Below, piece after piece: positions 9,001 through 18,329 of a DNA stretch of 64,000 bases (its first letter is position 1; each line of letters starts with the position of its first letter). Source of the stretch: Mastigocoleus testarum BC008. Its GTDB lineage: Bacteria; Cyanobacteriota; Cyanobacteriia; Cyanobacteriales; Nostocaceae. The position numbers and the translations under genes are program-made. The notes under the pieces are model-generated. The model searched no databases and was not told the origin of the DNA. It saw only the letters and a program-made list of their open reading frames with translations. The stretch is taken from assembly GCF_001456025.1 (NCBI RefSeq), contig NZ_LMTZ01000086.1:1-64000 (forward strand), given 5' to 3'.

Positions 9001-9468
9001 ATGTTTTCCAAAAAAATATTTTGGAAGTTTGCAGTTGGTGCTGTGGTAATACCTGGTTTTTTAGGACTTGGGGTAGCACAAGCATCTGTTACTAAAGAAC
9101 TTGATAAACAGCCCTCCTCACAAGAGATAAATCAAAACCTGATTAACTTCACTCAAACTCCTGACATTCAACACCTTGAAGTCGATAGCTTGTCATTGGA
9201 GGTTGAACCAGAATTAGGGATTGAACCAGAAGTAGACAGTGAAGAACTAGAACAGACAAAAAGTAACTACCACTACAAACATCATCACCACAAAAAGCGG
9301 CGGCGACATCATTACAAAAAATATAGACGCCCTTGTCGGACGCGGAGATACTATCGCCCGAAAAAAGTCCATTACCGCAAACGTCGTTCTAGAAACTACT
9401 ATCACAACAACGTTAATTATCGGCGTTATCCTAGGAAGCGCCATAATAATTACTACTACGGGTACTAA
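9001..9468 (+). CDS. secreted small protein with a His/Lys/Arg/Tyr-rich C-terminus
   Basis: The 155-aa product begins with a signal peptide (FWKFAVGAVVIPGFLGLG, probable cleavage after AQA at about residue 29). An acidic middle (about residues 55-80, SLEVEPELGIEPEVDSEELE) is followed by an extremely basic, aromatic tail of about 70 residues (HYKHHHHKKRRRHHYKKYRR, then Tyr/Asn/Arg). AGGAG lies upstream of the ATG. The low-complexity tail could bind nucleic acid, polysaccharide, silica-like mineral or metal in the periplasm or sheath; none of these is shown. No family recognised. It stands alone between two minus-strand genes. Confidence 0.75.
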   Translation: MFSKKIFWKFAVGAVVIPGFLGLGVAQASVTKELDKQPSSQEINQNLINFTQTPDIQHLEVDSLSLEVEPELGIEPEVDSEELEQTKSNYHYKHHHHKKRRRHHYKKYRRPCRTRRYYRPKKVHYRKRRSRNYYHNNVNYRRYPRKRHNNYYYGY

Positions 9469-9602
9469 ATCTACTCCCCATCTATAATCTGTTACTACCT
9501 TCTCACCCTAAGATTACCTATAAAAAAATTCTTTTCCTCTTCCCACACTTCCCCATCTCTCTCAATTAGGTAACCTTCTACCGAGATAGGAGTAATTAAA
9601 CC

Positions 9603-10409
9603 TCAGTCTTGATGGATGCTAGCAACTAACTGTTCTCGCATGTGAATAAATTCTGGTGTTACCCGCAAACTAGCAGCAGATTGTTTTTTCAATCCGTGAG
9701 CAAAAGGATTATCTACAATTTTGACGATTCTTCCAGGACGTGCGTGCATCACTACAATATGAGTAGATAAAAGCAAAGCTTCTTCAACGTCATGGGTAAT
9801 GAAAAAAATCGTCTTTTGGGTGCGTTCCCAAATATCTTGTAAGTGGCTTTGCATCGACTCGCGAGTCAAAGCATCTAAAGCACCAAAAGGTTCATCCATC
9901 AAAACTATTTTTGGATCTGCAGCAAGTGTCCGAGCGATCGCCGCTCGTTGCTGCATTCCTCCAGAAATCTGGTGGGGTAATAACTTTGCAGCATCTATTA
10001 AACCCACCATATCCAGGTAATAAGAAACTTTCTTTTTGCGTTCGAGCTTTGATACTCCTTGCATTTGAGGACCAAACTCAACATTTTTTGCAATACTCAG
10101 CCAAGGAAATAAATTGGGACGTTGAAATACTACCCCCACATCCGCATCAGGTTTAAAATGTCGTTTCCCAGACACATTGACATAACCTGTTGTTGGTGGT
10201 TGATATCCAGCCAAAACTCGCAATAAAGTAGTTTTACCACACCCAGAAGATCCCAGTACGCATACGAAATCTCCCAAATTCATATCTAGGTTAATATCTC
10301 GTAACACTTCCGAGCGATCACTCCCAGAACCAAAGGTTACACCAATACCCTGCAATTGACAGATGGTATTTTTTTCCAATGAACTGCTTTGTTGTGAATA
10401 TACTTCCAT
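9603..10409 (-). CDS. tauB: ABC transporter ATP-binding subunit, taurine/sulfonate (TauB/SsuB) type
   Basis: This is the ATPase of a three-gene importer. Walker A is GSSGCGKTT at residues 53-61, the signature is ISGGMQQR, Walker B is IVLMDEP, and the family block VVFQRPNLFPWLS is typical of the nitrate/sulfonate/taurine class. At 268 aa it has the usual length plus a short N-terminal extension. It is the last gene of the tauC-tauA-tauB operon, 116 nt after tauA. The substrate (taurine, another sulfonate, or a related anion) is inferred from the binding protein, so the symbol is tentative. No tauD dioxygenase is linked. Confidence 0.8.
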   Translation of the reverse strand: MEVYSQQSSSLEKNTICQLQGIGVTFGSGSDRSEVLRDINLDMNLGDFVCVLGSSGCGKTTLLRVLAGYQPPTTGYVNVSGKRHFKPDADVGVVFQRPNLFPWLSIAKNVEFGPQMQGVSKLERKKKVSYYLDMVGLIDAAKLLPHQISGGMQQRAAIARTLAADPKIVLMDEPFGALDALTRESMQSHLQDIWERTQKTIFFITHDVEEALLLSTHIVVMHARPGRIVKIVDNPFAHGLKKQSAASLRVTPEFIHMREQLVASIHQD

Positions 10410-10525
10410 ATATTTATCCTGGGTGCTAATACAAAACTAAAATGCAAGTTGGGAATTACTAAAGGAGAAGGAAAGGAGCAAGTGACAAATAATTAACTAC
10501 AAGAGTTGGTAGCTACAATTCATAA

Positions 10526-11569
10526 CTACAAGAACTCATTGCGAATCGCCGATTGATAGGTTTTGAGATCGGGTGCTGATGATATTGTTTTTTGAGTAAC
10601 CATAAATTGAGCAGATTCTTCGAGAACTCCAGCAAAATTCCCGATATTATCAGGTTTACCTAAATATTTTGCATCTGCTTGTTCGTCTGAAGTTAACCAG
10701 ATTAGTTTATTCATCGCTTCTAGACTTTTTTCTGGGCTGATACCCATTTCTTTAGAAATTTGTTTGCTGGCTTCTTCTGGGCTTTTACGGTATAAGTTAA
10801 CAGCTTCATCCAAAACTTCTACATACTTTTTCATCGCATCGGGATATTTGTCAGCAAATTCCTTGCGTACTACCCCTAAATCAGCCGTTACGACTCCTTT
10901 TTCTGCCATATCGGCTGAAGTAATCAAAATTTTTCCATCACTTTCGACAAGCTTAGGTAAATTTGGGTACCAAATATAACCCCCATCAATATCACCTCGC
11001 TGCCAAGCTGCGACCATATCTTGGGGCTGTAAATCTAAAATTGTTAATTCCTTTTCCTCAATTTTCTCTAATTTCAGTAGGGAAAGAAAAGTAAAGTGAC
11101 TAGTAGAACCAAAGGGAACTGCGATTTTCTTCCCACGAATATCACCAATACTATTAATATTCTTTTTTACTACCAGGGCTTCAGCCTCACCAATTACGCT
11201 ATGAATAAAATAAGGCTGATAAGGTAATTTTTGGGCAACACCTACAGCAACTCCCACAGAGCCAATTAATCCGACATCGATTCCACCGGAAGCCATGGCT
11301 GTGTTCACATCTCTACCGGAGTTGAAGCTGATATATCTGACTTTGACCTTGGAATCCGTAAAGGCTTTCTCTGCTAGCCCTGCAGCTTTAGCTAATAGTT
11401 CAGCATTAGCAGATACTTGATAACCAATGCGAATTTCTGATGGCATTCCTGCACCAGATGTAGCAGTTCCATCAGTTGGGGTAGATTGGGAATTACCGCA
11501 GCTGGATATAAGTAAGGTTCCACCCAATCCTGCTAATCCGAACAGAACGTTTCTTCTTTTTAAACGCAT
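10526..11569 (-). CDS. tauA: ABC transporter substrate-binding lipoprotein, taurine (TauA) type
   Basis: The 347-aa product has a lipoprotein signal (MRLKRRNVLFGLAGLGG, then LISSC with the lipid Cys at residue 24) and a periplasmic binding fold of the SsuA/TauA class: EIRIGYQ at the start of the mature fold, then RGKKIAVPFGSTSHF and QRGDIDGGYIWYPNL. These resemble TauA more than nitrate-binding NrtA, which is why taurine or a small sulfonate is suggested. It lies between the permease (47 nt upstream) and ATPase genes. The exact ligand is not settled by sequence reading. Confidence 0.8.
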   Translation of the reverse strand: MRLKRRNVLFGLAGLGGTLLISSCGNSQSTPTDGTATSGAGMPSEIRIGYQVSANAELLAKAAGLAEKAFTDSKVKVRYISFNSGRDVNTAMASGGIDVGLIGSVGVAVGVAQKLPYQPYFIHSVIGEAEALVVKKNINSIGDIRGKKIAVPFGSTSHFTFLSLLKLEKIEEKELTILDLQPQDMVAAWQRGDIDGGYIWYPNLPKLVESDGKILITSADMAEKGVVTADLGVVRKEFADKYPDAMKKYVEVLDEAVNLYRKSPEEASKQISKEMGISPEKSLEAMNKLIWLTSDEQADAKYLGKPDNIGNFAGVLEESAQFMVTQKTISSAPDLKTYQSAIRNEFL

Positions 11570-11616
11570 ATTTTGCGAATTTTCACTTTTGATAATTTAC
11601 TAGCAAATAGTATGGC

Positions 11617-12474
11617 TCATGAGTCGTGACCGATCCAGGGTAACTGAGTTTTTTCTACCCAACGAATGCAAGCATCGATCGCGATCGCGATGATACCCAT
11701 AATAATGATGCCGACAAAAATCTGATCGCTTCTAAGGAATTTACTTGCATCTAATACCATCCAACCGATACCGGAAACCGCCGCCACCATTTCTGCTGCT
11801 ACTAGGGTAGTGTAAGTAAATCCAATTGCCGTACGCAATCCAGTAAATAAGTCTGGCAAACAAGAAGGAAAAATTACAAAAGTAAATACTTGCCACGAAC
11901 TTGCACCCAAGCTCAAAGAAGCATTAACGCGATCGCGCGGTATTCTCTGGACTCCAGATACGGCTGCAATATATAACGGTGCAAATGCTCCCAAATAAAG
12001 TAGGGCAATTTTAGAAGGGTTTTCTATCCCTAGCCAGATTACTAACAATGTATAATATGCAAGTGGTGGCAAAGGGCGATAAAATTCAACAATCGGATCC
12101 AGTGCAGCCCGAATAGGTTTAGAAAAACCAGACAACATCCCCAAAGGTATTGCTGTGACAATTGCTAACACTAAAGCAAATACCAAGCGATACATACTTT
12201 CGCCGATATGAAAAATCAACGAATTTCCTTTATAGCCATTTTGCCAAATATCTACAAAAGCAGCCCAAACTCTCATGGGAGATGGTAAAAATAATGGACT
12301 GACTAATTCCTTTTCTGTCACCATCGTCCAAGCAGTAAATACGATCGCCACAGTAGTCAAAGAAATAATCCGTTCTCGGGTTAAGATTCCTTGGAGAGAG
12401 AATGATTTTTTCCCATTTAGTTTCTTGTTGGGTGGAGAAAATTTATTTGTTGATTCTTTGTCTTTCAAGTCCAT
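11617..12474 (-). CDS. tauC: ABC transporter permease, taurine/sulfonate (TauC/SsuC) type
   Basis: The 285-aa protein has about six transmembrane segments and the binding-protein-dependent permease motif, including the EAA-type loop around residues 185-205 (VNASLSLGASSWQVFTFV) and the conserved EMVAAVSGIGWMV. An N-terminal cytoplasmic extension of about 30 charged residues precedes the first helix. It is the first gene of the operon and is therefore nearest the promoter; a leader hairpin is listed separately. Together with tauA and tauB it forms a complete importer. Confidence 0.8.
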   Translation of the reverse strand: MDLKDKESTNKFSPPNKKLNGKKSFSLQGILTRERIISLTTVAIVFTAWTMVTEKELVSPLFLPSPMRVWAAFVDIWQNGYKGNSLIFHIGESMYRLVFALVLAIVTAIPLGMLSGFSKPIRAALDPIVEFYRPLPPLAYYTLLVIWLGIENPSKIALLYLGAFAPLYIAAVSGVQRIPRDRVNASLSLGASSWQVFTFVIFPSCLPDLFTGLRTAIGFTYTTLVAAEMVAAVSGIGWMVLDASKFLRSDQIFVGIIIMGIIAIAIDACIRWVEKTQLPWIGHDS

Positions 12475-12535
12475 AATGAATTGGGTTTATACCCGGTATA
12501 TCTACAAATAGGAATATCTTTTTTTATAGCTTGAA

Positions 12536-12563
12536 GCCTAAACGGAAATATCTCCGCTTAGGC
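12536..12563 (-). promoter_or_regulatory. hairpin in the tau operon leader
   Basis: GCCTAA-a-CGGA (12536-12546) pairs with TCCG-c-TTAGGC (12553-12563) with one mismatch and a 6-nt loop, about 60 nt before the tauC start. No T tract follows on the minus strand, so it is not a simple terminator. Role unknown. Confidence 0.4.
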
Positions 12564-12721
12564 GATAGTACTTTATCTGCATGGAATATGGTTTCCCATA
12601 GCTTCTAATTAATTTATTTCGAACTGTACGCCTTTCCTTATCCTAGTAATAATTTACATATGAGGCACGTACATGCATATAGTCTTATTTACTCAATCAT
12701 TTAAATTCAAAAAAATTAAGT

Positions 12722-12852
12722 AATATTATGTCCGGTAAAACACTTGTAATAAGGTTCGTAGTAGCGCTTTAGCGCAATAGACAAACATTGGCGCTAAAGC
12801 GCTACTACAAACATATTTTTTCATAAGTAATTAAGCGGACATCATATAATAT
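12722..12852. mobile_element. MITE-like palindromic repeat element
   Basis: A perfect 18-bp inverted repeat (GTAGTAGCGCTTTAGCGC at 12758-12775 and its complement at 12791-12808) is nested in outer inverted ends, ATATTATGTCCG on the left and CGGACATCATATAATAT on the right. The nested structure, size of about 130 bp and lack of coding capacity fit a miniature inverted-repeat element. No transposase is in the window. Confidence 0.55.
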
Positions 12853-13217
12853 GGGTCAAAGCTGTCACATTTTTATACGATTGCTTTAAATATGCAATCT
12901 ACCGTCTTTAAAATATTGAGAAAGTCTAAATCAACAAAATATAATATTAAGCCTAATAATATCAAGGTGATGGTTTAGGAAATCATAATTTTCTTTAAAG
13001 TAAATGAGAATTGTGGACAAGATACGAGAAATATCCTAATCCAAAAATATATTCATAATCATCAGATATGGGGCATGTTAGGACAAGTTTCCGTAACATA
13101 CCACCAATCATAAACGCCAAATTTCCACATGAAGCGGGTATGTTAGGACTAGTATCCCAACACACTACCTACAGGAAATCCTGTCAACAGTTTCTTACCC
13201 TCAAAACTGCTGGCTAT

Positions 13218-14483
13218 CTAGACAGAAGAAAGTGCTTGATTTGTCTCGCCGACAATATCCTTTAAAACATCTTTAATGATACGGCCAATTGTATCAATAT
13301 CCTCTGTAGTAAACGAAGGCGACAATCTCAGATCGCAAGCACAAGCAATAATCTCTTCTGTTTGCTTGAGTTCAGGCATTTCTGTAAACGAGTATTGCCA
13401 ATTTTTAAAATAACGAGCGTTATCGAGGCGTCCAAATATTTGGATTTTTAAACCCTTAACCGCCGTGTCTTTGACAAATTGGTCTACTTGTGATTTAGTG
13501 AAATTTAGAAGGTTAAATTGCATACTGTCAGGCGCACGTTTCACTCTATCTAGGGATGGAGGAATATGAATGCTTTCCACTGTTTCCAAAATACCCGCCA
13601 ATTGGTCATACAGTGTGTTGTAGCGATTTATTTTCTCATCCAAAATTCCAAGCTGGGGTCTGAGTACTGCTGCAGTTAAATTTGTCATTCTCAGACTAAA
13701 ATTTGGAACATAGGGTTTTAGCTCTTCAAATATTTCATCGTTGAAAGGTCGAGCTAAATGTTTTTTGTAAAGTTTTTCGTAACAACCAGCAGCCAAAATA
13801 CAGTAAGCTGCAACCCTTTCGTCAGACGTCGCAATAAACCCTCCTTCACCAGAGTTAAGCATTTTGTAACTTTGGCTGCTAAAGCAAGCAATTTTGGCGG
13901 TATGTCCTACGTGCTTACCATTGCTCCACTTCGCACCCAAGCTGTGGGCGCAGTCCTCTATTAGGTAAATTCCTTCTTCATCGCAAATTTTTTTAATAGC
14001 TTCCATATCCGATACATGTCCTCGCATGTGGGATGCGATAAAGTATTTGGCGTCAGGATGCTGTTTGATCTTGCGTTTGAAGTCTTCAACGTCAATCAGA
14101 TACTGAGAGTTGCATTCCAGATATATGGGAATACCACCAGCATGAACAATACTGCTTGGAACTGCAGTAAAGGTAAAAGCATTACTGAATACCTTATCTT
14201 GATATTCTAATCCAGCGGCTTTAAGACTCATAAAAAGAGCGCTGCCGCAAGAATTAACAGCGATCACATATTTATGTTCTATATAGCGACTAAATTCATA
14301 TTCCAGTTTAGTGACTTCAGTTGCTAATTCATCATCTAATTCAGAGGGGTCTATTTCTTCCTCAAATTCTGCGTGGAAATTGTAGCGATACATTCGCCCC
14401 GTTTCCATCAATTTTACCGCTTGCTCGATACCTGCTTGGGGAACTGGATCGGGAATCTTAAAATCTTTGGTAAATTCCATCAT
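13218..14483 (-). CDS. DegT/DnrJ/EryC1/StrS-family PLP aminotransferase
   Basis: The 421-aa product is a fold-type I PLP enzyme of the sugar aminotransferase family. Lys207 in SSQSYKMLNSGEGGF is the expected Schiff-base lysine, Asp177 in YLIEDCAHSLGA contacts the pyridine nitrogen, and NSCGSALFMSLKAAG is the cofactor phosphate cradle. Such enzymes aminate nucleotide-linked keto-sugars or cyclitols for polysaccharides and natural products. It is longer than the typical 370 aa, mainly through an N-terminal insert (residues about 35-60). No other sugar or natural-product gene adjoins it, so the substrate is unknown. Two Met codons open the frame and either may start it. Confidence 0.85.
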   Translation of the reverse strand: MMEFTKDFKIPDPVPQAGIEQAVKLMETGRMYRYNFHAEFEEEIDPSELDDELATEVTKLEYEFSRYIEHKYVIAVNSCGSALFMSLKAAGLEYQDKVFSNAFTFTAVPSSIVHAGGIPIYLECNSQYLIDVEDFKRKIKQHPDAKYFIASHMRGHVSDMEAIKKICDEEGIYLIEDCAHSLGAKWSNGKHVGHTAKIACFSSQSYKMLNSGEGGFIATSDERVAAYCILAAGCYEKLYKKHLARPFNDEIFEELKPYVPNFSLRMTNLTAAVLRPQLGILDEKINRYNTLYDQLAGILETVESIHIPPSLDRVKRAPDSMQFNLLNFTKSQVDQFVKDTAVKGLKIQIFGRLDNARYFKNWQYSFTEMPELKQTEEIIACACDLRLSPSFTTEDIDTIGRIIKDVLKDIVGETNQALSSV

Positions 14484-15643
14484 GCTTTTAGTGAATTTCT
14501 CACAAGTGAAGTCGGGGTCAATGAACTACGAGAATGCAATTACCACATAGCTTCAGGTAGTTGCAAGCAATGATCCTGACAACTATACAACTATAAAGTT
14601 TAACCGATTGTCTGGAACAAACACAGCAAAATTATCGGCATACCTGCAATATTATTTTGCACCCTTGCACAAAAATATATTCAATTTGGCAGATATAAGT
14701 TCTTATAAACCAGGAAAATTTCGCATCTGAAAAATCCTTGAAACCTCTACTATGTAGCGCCATAAGGGGTCATTTATATTTGCTTATTTATGTCAAATTA
14801 TTTTATAAGTTAAAAGACAATTAAATGACGTTTATTATTAAAAAAAATGATCTATTGGTTATAAGTGTATATTTTGTGGCATTAAAACAAATGATGCTTA
14901 TAGTCAAGCATAAATCATTAGTTTATTTATGATAAATTAGCTACACAATAAATATAGCTCATACTTAGATTTGCATACTCCTAATTGTTTGTAGTTCCAA
15001 TGTGCTGCTCAATCCCAAATATATTTCAAACTTGGATGATTATCGCAATTTTTCATGATTTTCACTTATAGCTAATATAACTTAATACGTAATTAGCGAT
15101 TATCTTTGCTGCTGGATATTTGATTTCAAGAGGTGGAATATAGATCTAAAGCAGGTAAGCAAAATTGCTTATAGCCTGACAACGAGACTACATTAAATGT
15201 ATTTTCAACTGTTGGCAAATGCTAAGAAATATTAAATTAATTCTGCTCAGATAATTATTTAATAGGTGTTGTTAATGAGTTTTTTAACAAGTATTGCTTG
15301 TTGTTTAACCACCTACCGTCGAGCTTGAAAAGAGCAAAATCTCAAGCAGTTCGTAATTGAAAACTACGCGTAGCGCTATATGAACTGACAATCGCCCAAT
15401 ACCTAATACCAATTCAATAAATCATTTCAACAGATCCTTCGGTAGAAACCTTGCAGAAGCTAACGCCGACGCCCCAGGCTCTGCAAGGTCTCTACAAAAT
15501 ATATCTGTCTGTTAATGCGTTTATATAAAAATCTCGATTATATAAAGTTAAAGTTAGCAAACCGAAGTTTCGCTATGAGTCCTAAAGTTTCACGCTTTGA
15601 TTTAGTAATAGTATTTAATATTTTGGCATTAACAAAAATATCT
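14484..15643. other. long intergenic region, mostly featureless, with one dispersed repeat
   Basis: A 1.16-kb A+T-rich gap with only very short open frames. A small inverted repeat ATGCTTATAGTCAAGCAT lies near 14893-14910. The dispersed repeat at 15405-15515 is listed separately. Nothing else is recognisable. Confidence 0.6.
15405..15515 (+). repeat. dispersed repeat, copy A (with insert)
   Basis: The block CAATTCAATAAATCAT, then CAACAGATCC-TTCGGTAGA, and at the other end GTCTCTACAAAATATAT-CTGTCT matches, in reverse orientation, the copy at 30360-30470. Here the centre of the palindrome is replaced by a GCTAACGCCGACGCC segment, itself a dispersed repeat. Confidence 0.6.
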
Positions 15644-16354
15644 CTAACCAATACCTTGTGTTAACCGGTCTAATATATATGCTAGAGTCGCACTACCTAA
15701 AGGAACAGTCAAATTATCAATACCCAATAAAGAAAAGGTTTCTAATGCAGTTGTAATTACTGCAACTATCGTTGATACTAAAGCAGCCTGCCAAAAGTTA
15801 CCACTCACGAAAATAGAGACTAAAAAACTGACAGTAAAAGTCACGACAGCCATAGTTGCAGACCCTTCCAAGCTTTTCTGACCGCCAAAAACTTCATACT
15901 TATTTTTTCCAAAACGCCTTCCAATCAAAGCTGCTAAACCATCGCCCCAAGCCATGACTAAAACACCCAGGACAGCATATTGTGGTTGTTGAATATTCCA
16001 AAACCAAGCAATCAGAATTCCAATACTCACAGAATAGAAAAATGTCCCCAAACTTTGACGACCAACACTATTAATTCCGGGGAGAATAGGGAAGCGATAA
16101 GACAACAACATGACAGCACTAGCGATCACTGAAGCTACAATACCGATAATGGCAGGCATGTCTAACCACCAAGCGAGTAAAATCACATTGCCAGTACCGA
16201 TATGAACTATTTTGCGGATAACCTCTGAATCGTCACTCCCTAGACGCCATACTAACCATGCTGCAAGAGCAATTAGCAATATCCAGACAGCAACCAAGCT
16301 AATTTGTATCCACAAAGGTGAAATAGATTCCGAGGCAACAGATAAACTCAACAA
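15644..16354 (-). CDS. phytol kinase (VTE5-like, dolichol kinase family)
   Basis: The 236-aa membrane protein has about seven transmembrane segments and the motifs of the CTP-dependent polyprenol kinase family: RKIVHIGTGN at about residue 46, MAWGDGLAALIGRRFG, and KSLEGSATM. Cyanobacterial members phosphorylate phytol freed from chlorophyll to phytyl-phosphate for tocopherol and phylloquinone synthesis. The predicted partner, phytyl-phosphate kinase, lies at 25245 in the same window. The frame has no ATG before the first helix, so a TTG start (two TTGs in a row) is used; a start a few codons later is possible. Confidence 0.82.
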   Translation of the reverse strand: MLSLSVASESISPLWIQISLVAVWILLIALAAWLVWRLGSDDSEVIRKIVHIGTGNVILLAWWLDMPAIIGIVASVIASAVMLLSYRFPILPGINSVGRQSLGTFFYSVSIGILIAWFWNIQQPQYAVLGVLVMAWGDGLAALIGRRFGKNKYEVFGGQKSLEGSATMAVVTFTVSFLVSIFVSGNFWQAALVSTIVAVITTALETFSLLGIDNLTVPLGSATLAYILDRLTQGIG

Positions 16355-16643
16355 AATTTACCAAAATGCTAAAAATTTTCCCTTTGTTACCAATTTATTA
16401 CATCAGCGTTGAATTAATAAAATTATTTCTAATTTCATAATCTAATTTCATAATCTAATTTCACAACTATCTCGTCTGTTCGTTGGCTATAGTTAATGAT
16501 TCATAGTTAATCGATAATAATATGTTCTCTCTGTAAATACCCACAAGCATAATTTTCGTTAGACCCTGATAAGGCTAATGCGACTAATTACATATTTTGT
16601 TGGCGATTGTTACTTCCAAAAAAAATAACCGCTTAAAATCAAG

Positions 16644-18329
16644 CTAATATTGATAAAGTAAATTAGAACAGATGGTAGACTTCAAACTTTGGGGTCGATT
16701 GCTTTGAGCTTTCACGTAAGAAACTGAATGTAAATAATTTTGTGTTGTTGCCCATTCTTGGGGGAAATCGCGACGATTATAAACAGATAAAGCTTTTTTA
16801 TAAGCTCTCATCGCCTGTTGGATATTTTCAGGTTGAGAGCCTTTGATCCGGCTGCGGTAAGCATGACCTAAATTGTTTTGGATTGTCGCCCATTGTTGTG
16901 GGAAAGTTTCCCGAGTAATTACTTGTAATGCTTTATTATAAGCAGCGATCGCTCTTTCTAAATTCTCAAATTGATTGCCCTCGATCCGATTGCGGTAAGC
17001 ATTACCCAAATTATTTTGTGTCATTGCCCATTCTTTTGCACAGGCTTCTCGAGTAATTACCTGCAACGCTGCACGGTATGCGTTAATAGCTTGCTCTATG
17101 TTTTCGGCTGTATCCCCATAAAGTCGATGACGAAAAGCATTACCCAAATTATTTTGCGTCATTGCCCATTCTTCAGGATAAGTGTTACTAGTATAAACTC
17201 CTAAAGCTTGTTTATAGACATTAATTGCTTGTTCTAAATTTTCAGCTTCATTACCTTTTGTGCGGTTGCGGAAAGCATTGCCTAAATTATTTTGGATTGT
17301 TGCCCATTCAGTGGGATTAATTCGAGCTGTAATCACTTCTAAGGCAGCATTATAAAACTCAATTGCTTTTTCTAAATTTTGTCCTCGATCGCCTTTGATT
17401 CTCTCGTAATAAATATTACCCAAATAATTTTTAATTCTTGCCCAATCTAAAGGCGAAGTATCGCGCGTATAACCCGATAAAGCCTCAGTGTAAGCCTCAA
17501 TAGCTTGCTCCAAATTCTCGCTGCGTTCGCCCCTAATACGATGACGATAAGCATTAGCTAAGTTATATTTTATTGCCACCCATTGTTGTGGTAAAGGAAC
17601 CTGTTTTAAAGTTTTGAGTGCTTCATTATAAGCTGCAATAGCTTTCTCGACATTAGCGGCTCTATTTCCATTAATTCTGTAGAAAAAAGCTGTTCCTAAA
17701 TTGTTCTGAGTAGTACTCCAATCAAAGGGGTATTTATCCCGTTCGAATACAGTGAGAGCCATTTTATGGCAGACAATGGCTATTTCAATATTATTAGCTT
17801 TATCACCTGCATGAAACTGGCTAATTAAATTACCAAATTCCACTAAAATTGCCGCCAGAGATTCTGCATCTTCTGATTTATTCTCAGACAATACATCAAC
17901 TCCCCACTGGCGTAAAATTTCGGTAAATGACGAATCTAATTTATCAAGATTATCCATCATCATAGGATAAATTGACTCTTTTCTACCTTGACTTTCCGCT
18001 GTAACTTCCAGAATTTGTAGCAGAAATTTTAGATAATTTTGTTTTTGCTGTCGGTCTAAATTTTCTATTTTTTTTCGATCAATTGTAGATGATATAGAAT
18101 CTAATTCTTCACCAATGCAAACTGCAATTGATAACATCAAGTTACTAACAAACTCGTTGCCTTGGCTAGATACTTTATCTGCCTCTGAAAGCAATATTTG
18201 GATTAGTTCTTCATCAATCAAATCTTGATTTGATTTTAAAACATCTTTCTCTTGACCTTTTTCACAACTCAATAATTCTTCAATTAGATTTTGATATGCA
18301 CGGAAGCGCTTTTGATCTGCGACTATCAT
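16644..18329 (-). CDS. tetratricopeptide-repeat protein with CHAT-associated N-terminal module, no CHAT domain
   Basis: The 561-aa protein begins with a helical module (FRAYQNLIEELLSCEKGQE) of a kind common at the N-terminus of cyanobacterial TPR-CHAT proteins. From about residue 190 to 530 it has about eight TPR-like units of roughly 42 residues with the pattern WATTQNNLGTAF, R-G-x-AENxExAI, AYxxAL. This subclass of TPR packs as a superhelix that binds peptides. The C-terminus ends soon after the last repeat; no His-Cys caspase-like (CHAT) domain follows. It is adjacent to a paralog at 18873 on the same strand. A scaffold or adaptor role is an inference. Confidence 0.82.
   Translation of the reverse strand: MIVADQKRFRAYQNLIEELLSCEKGQEKDVLKSNQDLIDEELIQILLSEADKVSSQGNEFVSNLMLSIAVCIGEELDSISSTIDRKKIENLDRQQKQNYLKFLLQILEVTAESQGRKESIYPMMMDNLDKLDSSFTEILRQWGVDVLSENKSEDAESLAAILVEFGNLISQFHAGDKANNIEIAIVCHKMALTVFERDKYPFDWSTTQNNLGTAFFYRINGNRAANVEKAIAAYNEALKTLKQVPLPQQWVAIKYNLANAYRHRIRGERSENLEQAIEAYTEALSGYTRDTSPLDWARIKNYLGNIYYERIKGDRGQNLEKAIEFYNAALEVITARINPTEWATIQNNLGNAFRNRTKGNEAENLEQAINVYKQALGVYTSNTYPEEWAMTQNNLGNAFRHRLYGDTAENIEQAINAYRAALQVITREACAKEWAMTQNNLGNAYRNRIEGNQFENLERAIAAYNKALQVITRETFPQQWATIQNNLGHAYRSRIKGSQPENIQQAMRAYKKALSVYNRRDFPQEWATTQNYLHSVSYVKAQSNRPQSLKSTICSNLLYQY

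Larger units (their letters stand above)
12475..13217. other. intergenic region upstream of the tau operon
   Basis: Holds the leader hairpin of the tau operon (12536-12563) and the palindromic element at 12722-12852, both listed separately. Near 13066-13165 there is a degenerate direct repeat (ATGTTAGGAC, twice). No gene is supported; open frames here are short and not protein-like. Confidence 0.6.
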
